Shown here: piece after piece, positions 1 through 8,222 of the stretch
Layout of the letters: every line of letters starts with the position of its first letter
Position numbering within the stretch: the stretch's first letter is position 1
From: Streptomyces sp. PR69
GTDB lineage: Bacteria; Actinomycetota; Actinomycetes; Streptomycetales; Streptomycetaceae
Direction: 5' to 3'
Assembly (NCBI RefSeq): GCF_026420845.1
Contig: NZ_JAOWCB010000047.1
Location: 1-32,909 of the forward strand
DNA length: 32,909 nucleotides
Notes under the pieces: generated by a model
Told to the model about the DNA's origin: nothing
The model's input: only the letters and a program-made list of their open reading frames with translations
Database searches by the model: none
Translations under genes and position numbers: made by a program

Positions 1-360
1 TCCAAGGAAGACCTTGCCAAGGCCGCCAGCGTGCTGGGCGACATTAGCACCGCCACCGGCTACCTGGCAGCGGGTGCCTCGCTCATTCCGGGCGGCCAGG
101 TGGCCGCGGGCGTTCTGGGTGGTGTTTCGCTCATCACCGGCGGCGCCAGCATGGTCCTGAACGGATTTGCCCACGGATTGACGAGCAAGGAATTCATCGG
201 ATCAGCGCTCGGGTTCGGTCTCGGTGTGGTGGGGATGCGGTCCAACAAGCTGATCGATGCCACTTCCGGGCTAGTACAATCGGTGGGCACACGGGCCAAG
301 AAGGCATTCGGCGAGGCAGCTGCGTCGGCCTATTCGACGGTCACCGGCTGGTTCGACTAG
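1..360 (+). CDS. C-terminal part of a glycine-zipper, membrane-active-type protein (5' end outside window)
   Basis: The frame is open from the first base, so only the last 119 residues are seen and the start lies upstream. The visible part has two glycine/alanine-rich hydrophobic stretches, one around GYLAAGASLIPGGQVAAGVLGG and one around FIGSALGFGLGVVGM. They are spaced like the glycine-zipper hairpins found in polymorphic-toxin and type VII secretion-associated proteins of Streptomyces. A short amphipathic tail follows, ending VTGWFD. No catalytic motif is visible, and the functional domain, if there is one, would be upstream. The gene is followed by a perfect palindromic terminator and a small membrane-protein gene. 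A secreted-toxin role is inference from composition only. Confidence 0.6.
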   Translation, partial: SKEDLAKAASVLGDISTATGYLAAGASLIPGGQVAAGVLGGVSLITGGASMVLNGFAHGLTSKEFIGSALGFGLGVVGMRSNKLIDATSGLVQSVGTRAKKAFGEAAASAYSTVTGWFD

Positions 361-380
361 CCAGCGCCGTGAATGACTGA

Positions 381-412
381 GCTGTGGTGCCCGCATATGC
401 GGGCACCACAGC
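381..412 (+). terminator. Perfect 32-bp palindrome, likely terminator of the upstream gene
   Basis: GCTGTGGTGCCCGCAT is followed immediately by its exact reverse complement, giving 16-bp arms with no spacer. It begins 20 bp after the stop codon of the upstream gene. There is no T tract, which is usual for Streptomyces terminators. Its position argues against starting the next gene at the ATG at 373, because the palindrome would then be coding. Confidence 0.6.
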
Positions 413-426
413 GGTTCAAGGAGAAG

Positions 427-819
427 ATGTTGCACCCTCCGCAGATCTCAGTAGGCGTTTGGTGGATCATCGCCGCCATCGTGACGGCGATATTTCTGGC
501 TGTCTGCGTCCCTCTGATGCCGACACGCAAGTACAAGATCCGAATTGCCTGCGCCCCCCTTTTGGGAGTGGTGTTCCTGGCGGCGGCTGCCAGTCTGCGA
601 GGGCACGACATGGGCCGAGTCCTGTCCATCTATTCCACGGTGATGATCGCCTTTCCTGTTGGCATCATCGGCCGCGGCAAAGAACTGAAGGAAGCCGCCG
701 CACAGGAGCAGAGAGCCCTCGGCGGCTACAGTGAACCGCCCCCCTTGAAGCTGACCGTGCAGCTCTCTTCCGCCATCGTCGGGGCCTGCATGGTGTGGGT
801 GTGGCTCAGCTGGGGCTGA
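427..819 (+). CDS. Small integral membrane protein with four predicted helices
   Basis: The product is a 130-residue protein of unknown function. Four hydrophobic segments are visible: VWWIIAAIVTAIFLAVCVPL, IRIACAPLLGVVFLAAAASL, LSIYSTVMIAFPVGIIG and LSSAIVGACMVWVWLSWG. A charged cytoplasmic-type loop (RGKELKEAAAQEQRA) lies between helices 3 and 4. I chose the ATG at 427 over the in-frame ATG at 373 because AAGGAG sits just upstream (418-423) and because a 32-bp palindrome occupies 381-412. It lies directly downstream of a glycine-zipper protein gene, so it could be a small partner or immunity-type membrane protein, but nothing in the sequence proves that. Confidence 0.6.
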   Translation: MLHPPQISVGVWWIIAAIVTAIFLAVCVPLMPTRKYKIRIACAPLLGVVFLAAAASLRGHDMGRVLSIYSTVMIAFPVGIIGRGKELKEAAAQEQRALGGYSEPPPLKLTVQLSSAIVGACMVWVWLSWG

Positions 820-971
820 GCCCCTGCCCTAACGACAAAGCCGCCCGAAGCGCTGGCCTCCCCGTCGCCCACAGCCGTCAGCCTTGTGGCCATCCTCTGG
901 CCAGGTTTCCCCTCCACACCCTCATGCCGGGTAGGCTGTAGCCCGCCCTGCCGCAGGCCGGACGGGGCGAG

Positions 972-1056
972 GGTGGGTTGCCCGAGCGGCCTAAGGGAAC
1001 GGTCTTGAAAACCGTCGTGGCGCGAGCCACCGTGGGTTCAAATCCCACACCCACCG
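972..1056 (+). tRNA. tRNA-Ser (anticodon TGA)
   Basis: The acceptor stem GGTGGGT (972-978) pairs with ACCCACC (1049-1055), and G1056 is the discriminator. The anticodon arm is ACGGT-CTTGAAA-ACCGT with TGA at 1006-1008. A long variable arm (GGCGCGAGCC) marks a class II serine tRNA. The T arm is GTGGG-TTCAAAT-CCCAC. CCA is not encoded. No partial copy of its 3' end was seen elsewhere in the window. Confidence 0.95.
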
Positions 1057-1063
1057 CAGCAGG

Positions 1064-1742
1064 TCAGCGTAGGTGCTGGTCAGAAGGGGTGCCGTCCACC
1101 GGGCGGCACTCCTCGACGTAGCCGTTGAGCTCGGTGAGCAGGAGTTCGGCGTTCTCCCACGCGTCCCATGGGAGTTGCTCTCCCAGCAGGTCGTACTCCC
1201 AGTGGGCGGCCGCTTCGGCCAGGTGCCGGTCTGCAATGCGGTGGTCGACTGCCTCCCAGGCGTGGAGCCACGGGCTGAGCGTGCCGGATGCCTCGGTGCA
1301 CAGTGCGAGGAGTTCGTGCACGGGGACGGCAGGGTCCGGTTCGGTGAGGCTGTGCGCCCACCAGGAATGCAGGAACTCCCACACGGCCGTGCTCTGGCGC
1401 GGGGGCCACTGCTGCCAGTGGCCGCGGGCGAAGGAGCGGCCGACCTCGGCCATGCCGAACATGGTCCACGAGGCCGCTGACCAGCCCCCTGGAGAATTGG
1501 GGAAGGATACGGCGCAGCACCGCGCCGTGGTCCTTCCAGTCGGGGGCATCCCAGGTGCGTCGCAGGAGGTCCGGGTCGAGCTCCACACCCGGGATCTTCA
1601 GCTGTGCAAGCTCTTCCTCGCTGCCCCAGTGACAGTCGCACTGGCTCTCGTTGCTGCGGGCGGTCATACCGCGAAAGGTGACGGCCACGCAGTCCAGCGC
1701 ACGGTCGAGTGGGAGTCGTGCCGGGGTGTCTTCGGGGGTCAT
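1064..1742 (-). pseudogene. Frameshifted conserved protein of unknown function
   Basis: Two minus-strand frames together make one coherent protein of about 225 residues. The N-terminal part starts at the ATG at 1742 and runs MTPEDTPARLPLDRALDC to about VSGLVDHV. The C-terminal part, in another frame, runs from about MFGMAEVGRSFARGHW to the stop at 1064 (TPSDQHLR). Each half becomes arginine/proline-rich shadow sequence once past the junction near 1458-1475, which shows that the correct frame switches there. Loss of one base, or gain of two, on the minus strand near 1464-1470 restores a single frame. I do not recognise a named family. The 3' end lies 7 bp from tRNA-Ser. This is either a real inactivating mutation or a sequencing error. 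Confidence 0.7.
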
Positions 1743-1836
1743 CGTTGTCAGACAGCCTCAGGGGCACTCCGGCTGGGTCCCGCCAGCCGAAGAGCGCAAT
1801 CCTACTGATCTTCCGGGCCGTGCGCCGGCTGTGGCG

Positions 1837-1867
1837 AAGGGGCGCTGCCCGGTGGGTGGCGCCCCTT
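1837..1867. terminator. Hairpin downstream of the LAL regulator
   Basis: AAGGGGCGC (1837-1845) pairs perfectly with GCGCCCCTT (1859-1867) around a 13-nt loop. It sits 13 bp past the stop codon of the minus-strand regulator gene and is the obvious terminator for it. Confidence 0.55.
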
Positions 1868-1880
1868 TGGGGTGGGCGGG

Positions 1881-4826
1881 TCAGGAGGACGGTGGGTCAG
1901 GCAGGCGGATCGGGGAGTGGGTGGGTTGGTTGCCGATCAGGTGGGGAAGGCCCGCGTGGTCCGAGCCGACCTTGCGGTAGATGTCCGACAGGAGGCGGGT
2001 CACCACGGGGTCCTGAGTCCCCAGGGCTTCTGCTATGCGGGTGGTGGACCAGCCGAGGGCGGCCCATTCGGCGACCGTCTGCTCCTGTGTGGTCAGGGAG
2101 TCGGTCGGTGTGGTGCGTGGCTGGAGGGGCCAGAGGCCGGCCTCGTCCAGGTGTTCGCGGGCGCGGTCGGCGAGGCCGTCGGCGCCGCAGCGGACGGCGC
2201 TTTCCAGGCCGCGGTGGAGCTGTTCGGCGGCGTCCCGGGGAAGTCCGGCGCGGCGCAGGGCGATGCCGTGGTCCACAAGAGCGCAGGCCAGTTCGTAGCC
2301 GGCGGGTGAGCGTTCGAGGTGCTCGACGGACTGGGCGAGCAGGGTGAGCCGCTCATCGCCGTGCGCCACGGCCGCGGTGGCGCGCAGCGCTTGTCCGATG
2401 GCGGCCTGGGTGCCGAAGCGACGGGCCCTGCGGACGCCTTCGTCCGCGTACCTCCGGGCCCGCTCGGGGTCGGTGCTGGTGAGGGTCTCGGCCAGATGGA
2501 GCTGCCAGGGGCACCAGGCGGGGTTGCGCATGCCGCGTGGTTCAAGGCGCTCGCCGACCCGGATGAGCTGCTGTTCGGCTTCCCTGCGCATGCCGAGGGC
2601 GAGCAGCAGCTCGCTGTAGACGGTCTGGGAGTCCGGATAGACCACCGCGCCGGGCACGATCTCGCCGTAGCTGTAGGTGGTCGCGATCTTCTGCGCGTCC
2701 GGGGTGCGGCCCCGGGCGAGCAGGATCTCGATGAGGATGCCGATGGCGAAGTACTGGGCGGGCAGCTGGTGACCGACCCGGTCCGCGATCCGCAGTCCGC
2801 TGCGGACCAGGCCCTCGGCTTCGTCGAGCTGTCCGCGCCGGTAGCGGATATAGCCCAGGAGGGTGAAGCCGAAGGAGAGATGGGCGCCGCGCCAGCCCTT
2901 GTCCTCGCATTCCGCGATGCCCTTGTTGAAGAGCTCCTCGGCACGTCCGGGCTGGTCGCAGTACATGAAGGTGAGGGCGACCAGCACGGGAACCTCGAAG
3001 CCCCACTCCTCGTCGGTCCAGCTCAGACCGTCGCCCAGGGCTTCTTGCGCATAGTGGAGCGCGGTGGCCGCCGGTTCTCCGCGCACCATGGCGTCCCAGC
3101 CGCGCAGCCCCAGGATGTAGCGCTCGGCCAGACCCCGCCCGCTGAGGTGCTTGGCGAGCCTGGCCAGCCGGCGGGAACGGGCAGGGGAGTCCTGTTCGTC
3201 GGTCCGGAAGGCGTTCCACATGAACTGCTCCGCCTGCATCCGCAGCCGGGTCCTGGCGTTGGTGGCTTCGCGGGCGGCTTCGGCGACGGTCTCCGCGGCC
3301 TCCTTCATACGGTCGGAGTGGCCGAGGGCCTGTGCCAGCCGGCAGACGATCGCCTCGCGGAGGGCGGGGTCCAGGACGGGCTCCTCCAGTGCGGCCCGCA
3401 GATGGTTGACCGTCGTGGTCGGTTCCGTCAGCAGTGAGGAGCAGCCCAGTTCGAACAGGACGCTGGCCCGCTCTTCCAGGGCGGGCGGCTCACGCAGCAC
3501 CCTGGCCAGACAGCGCCGGGCGGCTTCGGGCGCACCGGAACGCATGTACTCGCGGGCGGCGGCGCGCAGCGTCTGCACGATCCAGGCGTCGCTCTCGGGG
3601 TGCATCTCGAGCATATGGCGGGCGGTGGCCGTGACGCCCAGCCCCGAGTGGGAGATGATCTTGGCTGCCTGGCCGTGCATGAGGACGCGGAACGTCGCCG
3701 GGATCGCCCGGTAGACGGCCGTGGCGACCAGCGGGTGGAAGAACTCCAGCCGGTCGTCGTCAGGCGCGTCGGGGTTGGGGGCGGCGAGGATGCGTGCCTC
3801 GCGCAGCCGCGCCACCGCGTCGGCGGATTCGGCGTCGCCCAGTCCCCCGACGCTCGCCGCCAGGCCGCGGGTCGCGTCGGCGCCGAGCACGGCGGCGCCC
3901 CAGGCGAAGCGCACAACCGAGGTGCCGAGTTTCTCCAGCCGCTCGACGAGCCCGCTGCCCTTGACGGCGGAGGCGAGTTCGCGCAGCTCCGGAACGTGTG
4001 CGGCCTGCGGCTTCAGCTCGCGGTCGGCTACCTTGGCGGTGAGTTCGACGGTCTCGAAGGGGTTGCCGCCGGTGACCGCCCAGGCTTCGCGGCAGAAGTC
4101 CTCGTCGGCCTCCTCACCGAGGGTCTCCCGGACGATGCTGGCCACCGCGCCCTGGGTGAACGGCACGAGTTCAAACGGCCGCGTGCCCTGGCGTTCCGAC
4201 AGCTTGGCGAAGGCCGCTGCGTCGGCGGGCAGTTCCTCGGGGCGGTAGGCCACGACGAGCAGCATGGGCAGCTCGGCGACTCGGGGTGCGAAGCCGGTGA
4301 GCCAGGCCAGCGACTCGGCGTCGGCCCAGTGGGCGTCGTCCAGCAGCACCACCAGAGGCGCGTGCTGTACGGCGAAGCGGGTGGCGATCCAGTCCAGGCC
4401 GTCCCGTACGCCCTGTGGATCGGGCATCCCGCCGGTGTCGGACGCCACCAGCCCCAGGGCAGGGGCGACGATGTCGTACCAGCCGCCCAGGATCGCGCGG
4501 TGCTCCTCTTCTGTGCCGGCCGCGAGCGCGGGCTGCATCAGCTGGCGTACGACATGGAACGCCACACCCTGCTCCTGCTCGCCGCCTCGGGCGGAGAGAA
4601 TCGTGCAGCCACGGGCCGAGGCCCGCCTGCGCACCTCCCCGAGCAGTGCGGTCTTGCCCATTCCGGCATGCCCGGCGAAGGCTGCCCATCCGCCCGTGCC
4701 GGCTGAGCCGGGGCTGGGAGACGACCCGCACAACCCGGTCAACAGGTCGTCGACTGCCGCCAGTTCGCCGTCACGCTCCAGCAGTGGCCGGTGCGGTCGC
4801 CCCGCCCCGTATCCCGTATTGGCCAC
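1881..4826 (-). CDS. LAL-type LuxR family transcriptional regulator (large ATP-binding)
   Basis: The product is a 981-residue STAND-type regulator. It starts with the family signature RPLLERDGELAAVDDLL, followed by a Walker A motif GHAGMGKT (about 52-59), Walker B LVVLLDD (about 158-164), a long alpha-helical repeat region, and a C-terminal LuxR-type helix-turn-helix (about LTTQEQTVAEWAALGWSTTR onward). The HTH is divergent: the usual 'S.RTV..HL' recognition segment reads QDPVVTRLL. I chose GTG at 4826 because GAAGGA lies 6 nt upstream and the ATP domain begins immediately after it. The frame stays open to a GTG at 5063 that lacks a properly spaced ribosome site. It is divergently transcribed from the terpene synthase gene, so control of that gene is a reasonable inference. 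Length matches the family. Confidence 0.88.
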   Translation of the reverse strand: MANTGYGAGRPHRPLLERDGELAAVDDLLTGLCGSSPSPGSAGTGGWAAFAGHAGMGKTALLGEVRRRASARGCTILSARGGEQEQGVAFHVVRQLMQPALAAGTEEEHRAILGGWYDIVAPALGLVASDTGGMPDPQGVRDGLDWIATRFAVQHAPLVVLLDDAHWADAESLAWLTGFAPRVAELPMLLVVAYRPEELPADAAAFAKLSERQGTRPFELVPFTQGAVASIVRETLGEEADEDFCREAWAVTGGNPFETVELTAKVADRELKPQAAHVPELRELASAVKGSGLVERLEKLGTSVVRFAWGAAVLGADATRGLAASVGGLGDAESADAVARLREARILAAPNPDAPDDDRLEFFHPLVATAVYRAIPATFRVLMHGQAAKIISHSGLGVTATARHMLEMHPESDAWIVQTLRAAAREYMRSGAPEAARRCLARVLREPPALEERASVLFELGCSSLLTEPTTTVNHLRAALEEPVLDPALREAIVCRLAQALGHSDRMKEAAETVAEAAREATNARTRLRMQAEQFMWNAFRTDEQDSPARSRRLARLAKHLSGRGLAERYILGLRGWDAMVRGEPAATALHYAQEALGDGLSWTDEEWGFEVPVLVALTFMYCDQPGRAEELFNKGIAECEDKGWRGAHLSFGFTLLGYIRYRRGQLDEAEGLVRSGLRIADRVGHQLPAQYFAIGILIEILLARGRTPDAQKIATTYSYGEIVPGAVVYPDSQTVYSELLLALGMRREAEQQLIRVGERLEPRGMRNPAWCPWQLHLAETLTSTDPERARRYADEGVRRARRFGTQAAIGQALRATAAVAHGDERLTLLAQSVEHLERSPAGYELACALVDHGIALRRAGLPRDAAEQLHRGLESAVRCGADGLADRAREHLDEAGLWPLQPRTTPTDSLTTQEQTVAEWAALGWSTTRIAEALGTQDPVVTRLLSDIYRKVGSDHAGLPHLIGNQPTHSPIRLPDPPSS

Positions 4827-5186
4827 ATCCGTTCCTTCGAACGTCGCGTATGTGTCGTCGTCGTAGGTGTAGCTCGTGTCGTCGTGAATAGGCGAAGAGT
4901 ACGCCCGTCGGGACGGTCTGTAGTCCAGTGCGGACGTTCTGCTCGTGAAATGGACTGGAATCTGGTAACACCAGGGCCCGCCTTGGGGTTTCACCCGACG
5001 CAGCCGCAGCTCTGTGCACGCTGGTGTGAGGGGCGTGCGCGCCGTCGCTTGCGCGTGATTCACGCTCCACGTGCCCGGTCGCGCTCGGGTATGCAGACCA
5101 TATGACCTGTCTAGCCTGGTAGTGCGGGGACAACGCTCAGACCTGCGCCGTCGGCTGACGGGGGTGCGGGGATTCGAGGGGCGCTC
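4827..5186. other. Divergent intergenic region between LAL regulator and terpene synthase
   Basis: This 360-bp stretch is visibly richer in A/T than its surroundings. It holds a 13-bp palindrome CTGGT-AAC-ACCAG at 4962-4974 and an inverted TCCAGT/ACTGGA pair (4924-4929 and 4954-4959), both possible operator sites. The regulator frame continues through part of it (the peptide SYTYDDDTYATF looks coding-like), so a longer N-terminus for the regulator is not excluded. No convincing consensus promoter could be assigned. Confidence 0.4.
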
Positions 5187-6602
5187 ATGGCGAACGCACA
5201 GACTCCCGAGGGGCCTCAGATACCTTCGAACATTCCGTCGTCATCCGGCACTCCACCATCGTCCGGCATTCCGCCGTCGTCCGGCCGGTCCGCGGCGTGC
5301 TCCGATCCCACCCGGCGGACCTCCGCCGTCAGGCTGCCGTTCCCCGCGCGCTTCAGTCCGCACGCGGAGCGCGCCCGGAGGCATACCCTGCAGTGGGTAC
5401 AGGGGATCGGCCTGTTGACGGGGGACGCCGCAGCGGCGGAGTACGACTCTCTCCGGCTCGAACGGCTGATGGCGTACTTCTACCCTGACGCCACGGCCGC
5501 TGACCTGGAGCTGGCGGCTGACTTCAACGCCTGGTTCTTTATCTTCGACGACCAGTTCGACGGCTGGCTGGGCAAGCGGCCGACGGCCGTCGAGGGCCTG
5601 GTGCGCACCCTGGCGGGAACGATGACGGGGGACGGCGTGCCCCGGCAGTACGACGGCCGCTCCCCCTGGGGGACGCGCCAGTCGCACATCCCCTCTGCCG
5701 AAGGCGTCCGGCCGCTGGTCGCGGCGTTCCATGACATCTGGCGGCGGTGCACCGACGGGCGGCCGGCGGACTGGCAGCGCCGGTTCCGGGCGCACTGGAC
5801 GGCCTATATGGCCGCCTACCGAGCAGAGGCGCAGCACAGGAACGCGGAGCGGCTGCCTTCCCTGGAGCGGTTCCTTGAGGTCAGGCGGGACTCCATCGGT
5901 GTGCAGCCCTGTCTCGACTTCACCGAGCGGTGCGGCGGCTACAGCCTGCCGGACGAGCTGTACGGCATGGCTCCGCTGCCGGAGATGCGGGAGATCACCG
6001 CCGATGTGGTGATTTTCGTCAATGACATCGTCTCGCTCAGCAAGGAGCTGGCGGCCGGAGATGTGAACAACAGCGTGATCATCCACGCTGCGCAGCAGGG
6101 ATGTACGCCGGAGGAGTCAATAGCTCACATTGCCGCACTCGCCACCGCGCGGGCCGCCCGTTTTGCGCAGCTCGCGGCATCGCTGGCGAAGAGGCTGAGC
6201 CGGCGCCGCGTGCCTGCGGAGGTCCGGGGCCACATCGCGCACTATGTGGAGGGCATGGAGCATCTGATGGCGGGCAATCTCGCCTGGTCACTGGCGACGT
6301 CCCGGTACGGAGAGACCGGGATCGCCGCGGTGAGCGGCGGCCGGCAGCGTCCTTGGGCGCAGCTGGCCGCGGACGGCGCCGCCGGAGCTGCCGAAGGCAA
6401 GGGCGGCGTGGGCGGCGTGGGCGGCGTGAGTGGTGCGGGCTGTGCGGGCGACGTGGATGGTGCGGGCTGTGCGGGCGGCGGCGAGGCCGCGGAGGGCGAG
6501 GGCGGTACGGCGGCGGACCGCGGCCGGGCCGGCTGGCCGCCGCCGGGTGGCGGCTCGGCGGCGGCGTCCTCAGCGGCGTCCCCGTGTCAGACGGCAGGCT
6601 GA
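5187..6602 (+). CDS. Class I terpene synthase (sesquiterpene-cyclase type)
   Basis: A 471-residue terpene cyclase that would ionise and cyclise a linear prenyl diphosphate (product not predictable). It has the Asp-rich Mg-binding motif DDQFD at residues 121-125 (after WFFIF), the NSE triad N279-D-I-V-S283-L-S-K-E287, and the C-terminal RY pair at about 373-374. The catalytic core ends near residue 390. The ends are unusual: an N-terminal tail with repeated SSSGTPPSSGIPPSSGR and a C-terminal tail of Gly/Ala repeats (GGVGGVGG, GAGCAG), both probably disordered. ATG 5187 is preceded by GAGGGG at good spacing. The 3' end overlaps the convergent primase-like gene by 33 bp. It is an isolated terpene synthase with no prenyltransferase or P450 beside it, divergent from a LAL regulator. 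Confidence 0.9.
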   Translation: MANAQTPEGPQIPSNIPSSSGTPPSSGIPPSSGRSAACSDPTRRTSAVRLPFPARFSPHAERARRHTLQWVQGIGLLTGDAAAAEYDSLRLERLMAYFYPDATAADLELAADFNAWFFIFDDQFDGWLGKRPTAVEGLVRTLAGTMTGDGVPRQYDGRSPWGTRQSHIPSAEGVRPLVAAFHDIWRRCTDGRPADWQRRFRAHWTAYMAAYRAEAQHRNAERLPSLERFLEVRRDSIGVQPCLDFTERCGGYSLPDELYGMAPLPEMREITADVVIFVNDIVSLSKELAAGDVNNSVIIHAAQQGCTPEESIAHIAALATARAARFAQLAASLAKRLSRRRVPAEVRGHIAHYVEGMEHLMAGNLAWSLATSRYGETGIAAVSGGRQRPWAQLAADGAAGAAEGKGGVGGVGGVSGAGCAGDVDGAGCAGGGEAAEGEGGTAADRGRAGWPPPGGGSAAASSAASPCQTAG

Positions 6603-7505
6603 CGCGATTGTGGCGCGGGCCTCGTGTTCCGGGAGGCCCGCCCGGGCGGCTGCTTCGGTGAGGGCCGGTGCGAGTCTTTCGCCGAAGCCGTTCTCATAGG
6701 CGCGGCACGCCGCCCAGAACAGCCGGGTGTTGCGCTGGCCTTCCTGCGCCGCCAGCACGAAGTGGATCAACCCTTCCCCGCAGCCGTCCCCGTGGCCCTC
6801 CCCGTGGCTGTCCCCGCGGCTTGCGCCATGGCCGTCCCGCCCGGCGGGTTCGGCGGGTTCCTCGGTCCGGGTCGGCTCTCGGCGATGGCGCGGCGGGGTG
6901 ATCAGGCGCAGCAGGGCGCGCGGGCAGGGCGCGGGCGTCAGGTGCGCCGTGCCGGGGGCGGGCCGGTACGCGCCATGGGCGGTGACCGAGCCCGGGCCCA
7001 CCAGATAGCCGCCCGTCCCGCGGACGTCGATCCCGGGGGCGAGCCGGCCAGCCGAGTTGGGGACCGCGACCCCCGGCGGCCCGGTCAGCCAGAGATGGCG
7101 GCCGCCGCTGGGGGTGAGGACCGTGATCGTCTCCGGGATCGTGAACAGATGGCGCAGCGCCAGGTGCCGCAGTGCGGCGACGGCGTCCGTCGAGGACTTG
7201 GCGTCCAGGTCGATGCCGATCAGATGGTGCGGTGGTCTGCCGCAGGCGATGCCGTAGCCGGTGGCCCAGGGGGCGGCCGCGAACAGCGCGCGTACGCCCG
7301 CGGGGTCGGCGGTGGCGTCGTATACGCCGTGGCCGGGCAGCCCGCACTCCCCGCGGCAGCGGACCGGCTGGGGCTCGTCCCGGTGGGGGGAGCGCAGGGC
7401 GGGGAGCTTCGTGGGCGACAGGGGGATGACGGGGAGCCCGCGCTCGGCGGCTGAGAGGGCATGGGCGAGGGCCAGGGTGGCGGTCTGCCGGTCGGTGGTG
7501 GCCAT
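6570..7505 (-). CDS. Bifunctional DNA primase/polymerase (prim-pol) N-terminal domain protein
   Basis: The product is a 311-residue protein. The N-terminal two-thirds is a prim-pol (archaeo-eukaryotic primase-like) domain: LPVIPLSPTKLPAL near the start, the metal-binding motif GIDLDAK in the middle, and TPSGGRHLWL after it. A Gly/His/Asp-rich linker (GHGASRGDSHGEGHGDGCGEG region) leads to a C-terminal helical segment (EGQRNTRLFWAACRAYENG). No helicase domain is attached, unlike phage and plasmid prim-pol proteins, so it resembles the free-standing chromosomal Streptomyces version. Its role is unknown; DNA priming or synthesis in repair is possible. I chose ATG 7505; the frame is open to a TTG at 7622, but the extra residues look non-coding. 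It runs tail-to-tail into the terpene synthase with a 33-bp overlap. Confidence 0.82.
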   Translation of the reverse strand: MATTDRQTATLALAHALSAAERGLPVIPLSPTKLPALRSPHRDEPQPVRCRGECGLPGHGVYDATADPAGVRALFAAAPWATGYGIACGRPPHHLIGIDLDAKSSTDAVAALRHLALRHLFTIPETITVLTPSGGRHLWLTGPPGVAVPNSAGRLAPGIDVRGTGGYLVGPGSVTAHGAYRPAPGTAHLTPAPCPRALLRLITPPRHRREPTRTEEPAEPAGRDGHGASRGDSHGEGHGDGCGEGLIHFVLAAQEGQRNTRLFWAACRAYENGFGERLAPALTEAAARAGLPEHEARATIASACRLTRGRR

Positions 7506-7797
7506 GCCTCGATTTTCGTACAAGCGTTCGAAGAAGGGAAGGGGGGGATGGGTCCGCTGTGCCCCGATGGCCTGATCTGGGATTTCAGGGGTTTTCGGGT
7601 CACGAAAGGGGTTTATCGACAAGTCATCACGCTTGAGGGCGAATCATGCGGTCAGGAGTGGTTCGCCGGGGATTCGGTGGGCAATTCTGATCTCGCGACG
7701 TCGTGAACAAGATCTGGGGCGGTCGGCCAACTGCCTTGGACCAAGCCGTACTTCGAGCAAGCCGTACTTCCGCAGTACCGGTTCATGGAGGAAAGAC
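7506..7797. other. Divergent intergenic region, with a 13-bp direct repeat
   Basis: The spacer between the prim-pol gene and the secreted-protein gene carries CAAGCCGTACTTC twice, at 7742-7754 and 7758-7770 (16-bp period), ending about 27 bp before the ATG of the secreted protein. This is a plausible regulator-binding or leader element. I see no other gene here and no clear sigma-70-type promoter. Confidence 0.4.
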
Positions 7798-8109
7798 ATG
7801 GCAAGCATCCGTACCGCCCGCGTTCTCGCTGCTGTTGCCGCCCTGCCCCTGACGGCCCTGATGTTCTCGGGCGTCGCCCAGGCCGACAACGGCGCGGGTG
7901 CGGACGACGGATCGACCTCGAACGCGATCGTGGCCGCCATCGTCGGCAGCGGCGTCGGCGACGACAACAACGGCAACTCCACCACGACCCAGCAGGTCGC
8001 GAACGGCTCCGGCGCGACCAACCAGAACAACACCGCCGCTGTGAACGACGCCGACGACGTCAATGTCGAGCAGGTCAACGCGGTGGTGACCTTCACGAAC
8101 CTGTGGTGA
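7798..8109 (+). CDS. Small secreted Asn/Gln-rich protein
   Basis: The product is a 103-residue exported protein. A clear signal peptide (positively charged SIRTAR, hydrophobic core, cleavage after GVAQA) leaves a mature chain of about 75 residues. The mature part is acidic and full of Asn, Gln, Gly and Thr, including DDNNGNSTTTQQVANGSG and ATNQNNTAAVN, and ends with the aromatic TFTNLW. It has no cysteines. The start is supported by GGAGG 6 nt before the ATG. The spacing of Gln and Asn residues is reminiscent of curlin-type repeats or of Streptomyces surface proteins, but it is not a chaplin (no chaplin domain, no sorting signal) and not an obvious rodlin. A cell-surface or amyloid-like role is inference. 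Confidence 0.7.
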   Translation: MASIRTARVLAAVAALPLTALMFSGVAQADNGAGADDGSTSNAIVAAIVGSGVGDDNNGNSTTTQQVANGSGATNQNNTAAVNDADDVNVEQVNAVVTFTNLW

Positions 8110-8222
8110 GCACGGTGGCCCGATGGGGGGTGACCGAGGGGTGAGCGACAGCCTGTGCGGCGGTGCTTCGGCGCCGTCGCGCAGGCTGCCGCGCGTTGTC
8201 GCCGCCTTGACAGGCCCAGCCG

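Noticed and set aside
373..426. ATG at 373 as start of the four-helix membrane protein
   Set aside because: The 32-bp palindrome would be inside the coding region; the ATG at 427 has AAGGAG and begins directly before the first helix.
972..1056. tRNA-Ser(TGA) as a second integration site
   Set aside because: No duplicate of its 3' end was found upstream or downstream in the window.
4827..5063. Longer N-terminus of the LAL regulator from GTG 5063
   Set aside because: No properly spaced ribosome site, and the family domain begins right after GTG 4826, which has one; kept only as an uncertainty because part of the extension looks coding-like.
7506..7622. TTG 7622 start for the prim-pol protein
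   Set aside because: The extra peptide has non-coding character and the usual family N-terminus begins at ATG 7505.
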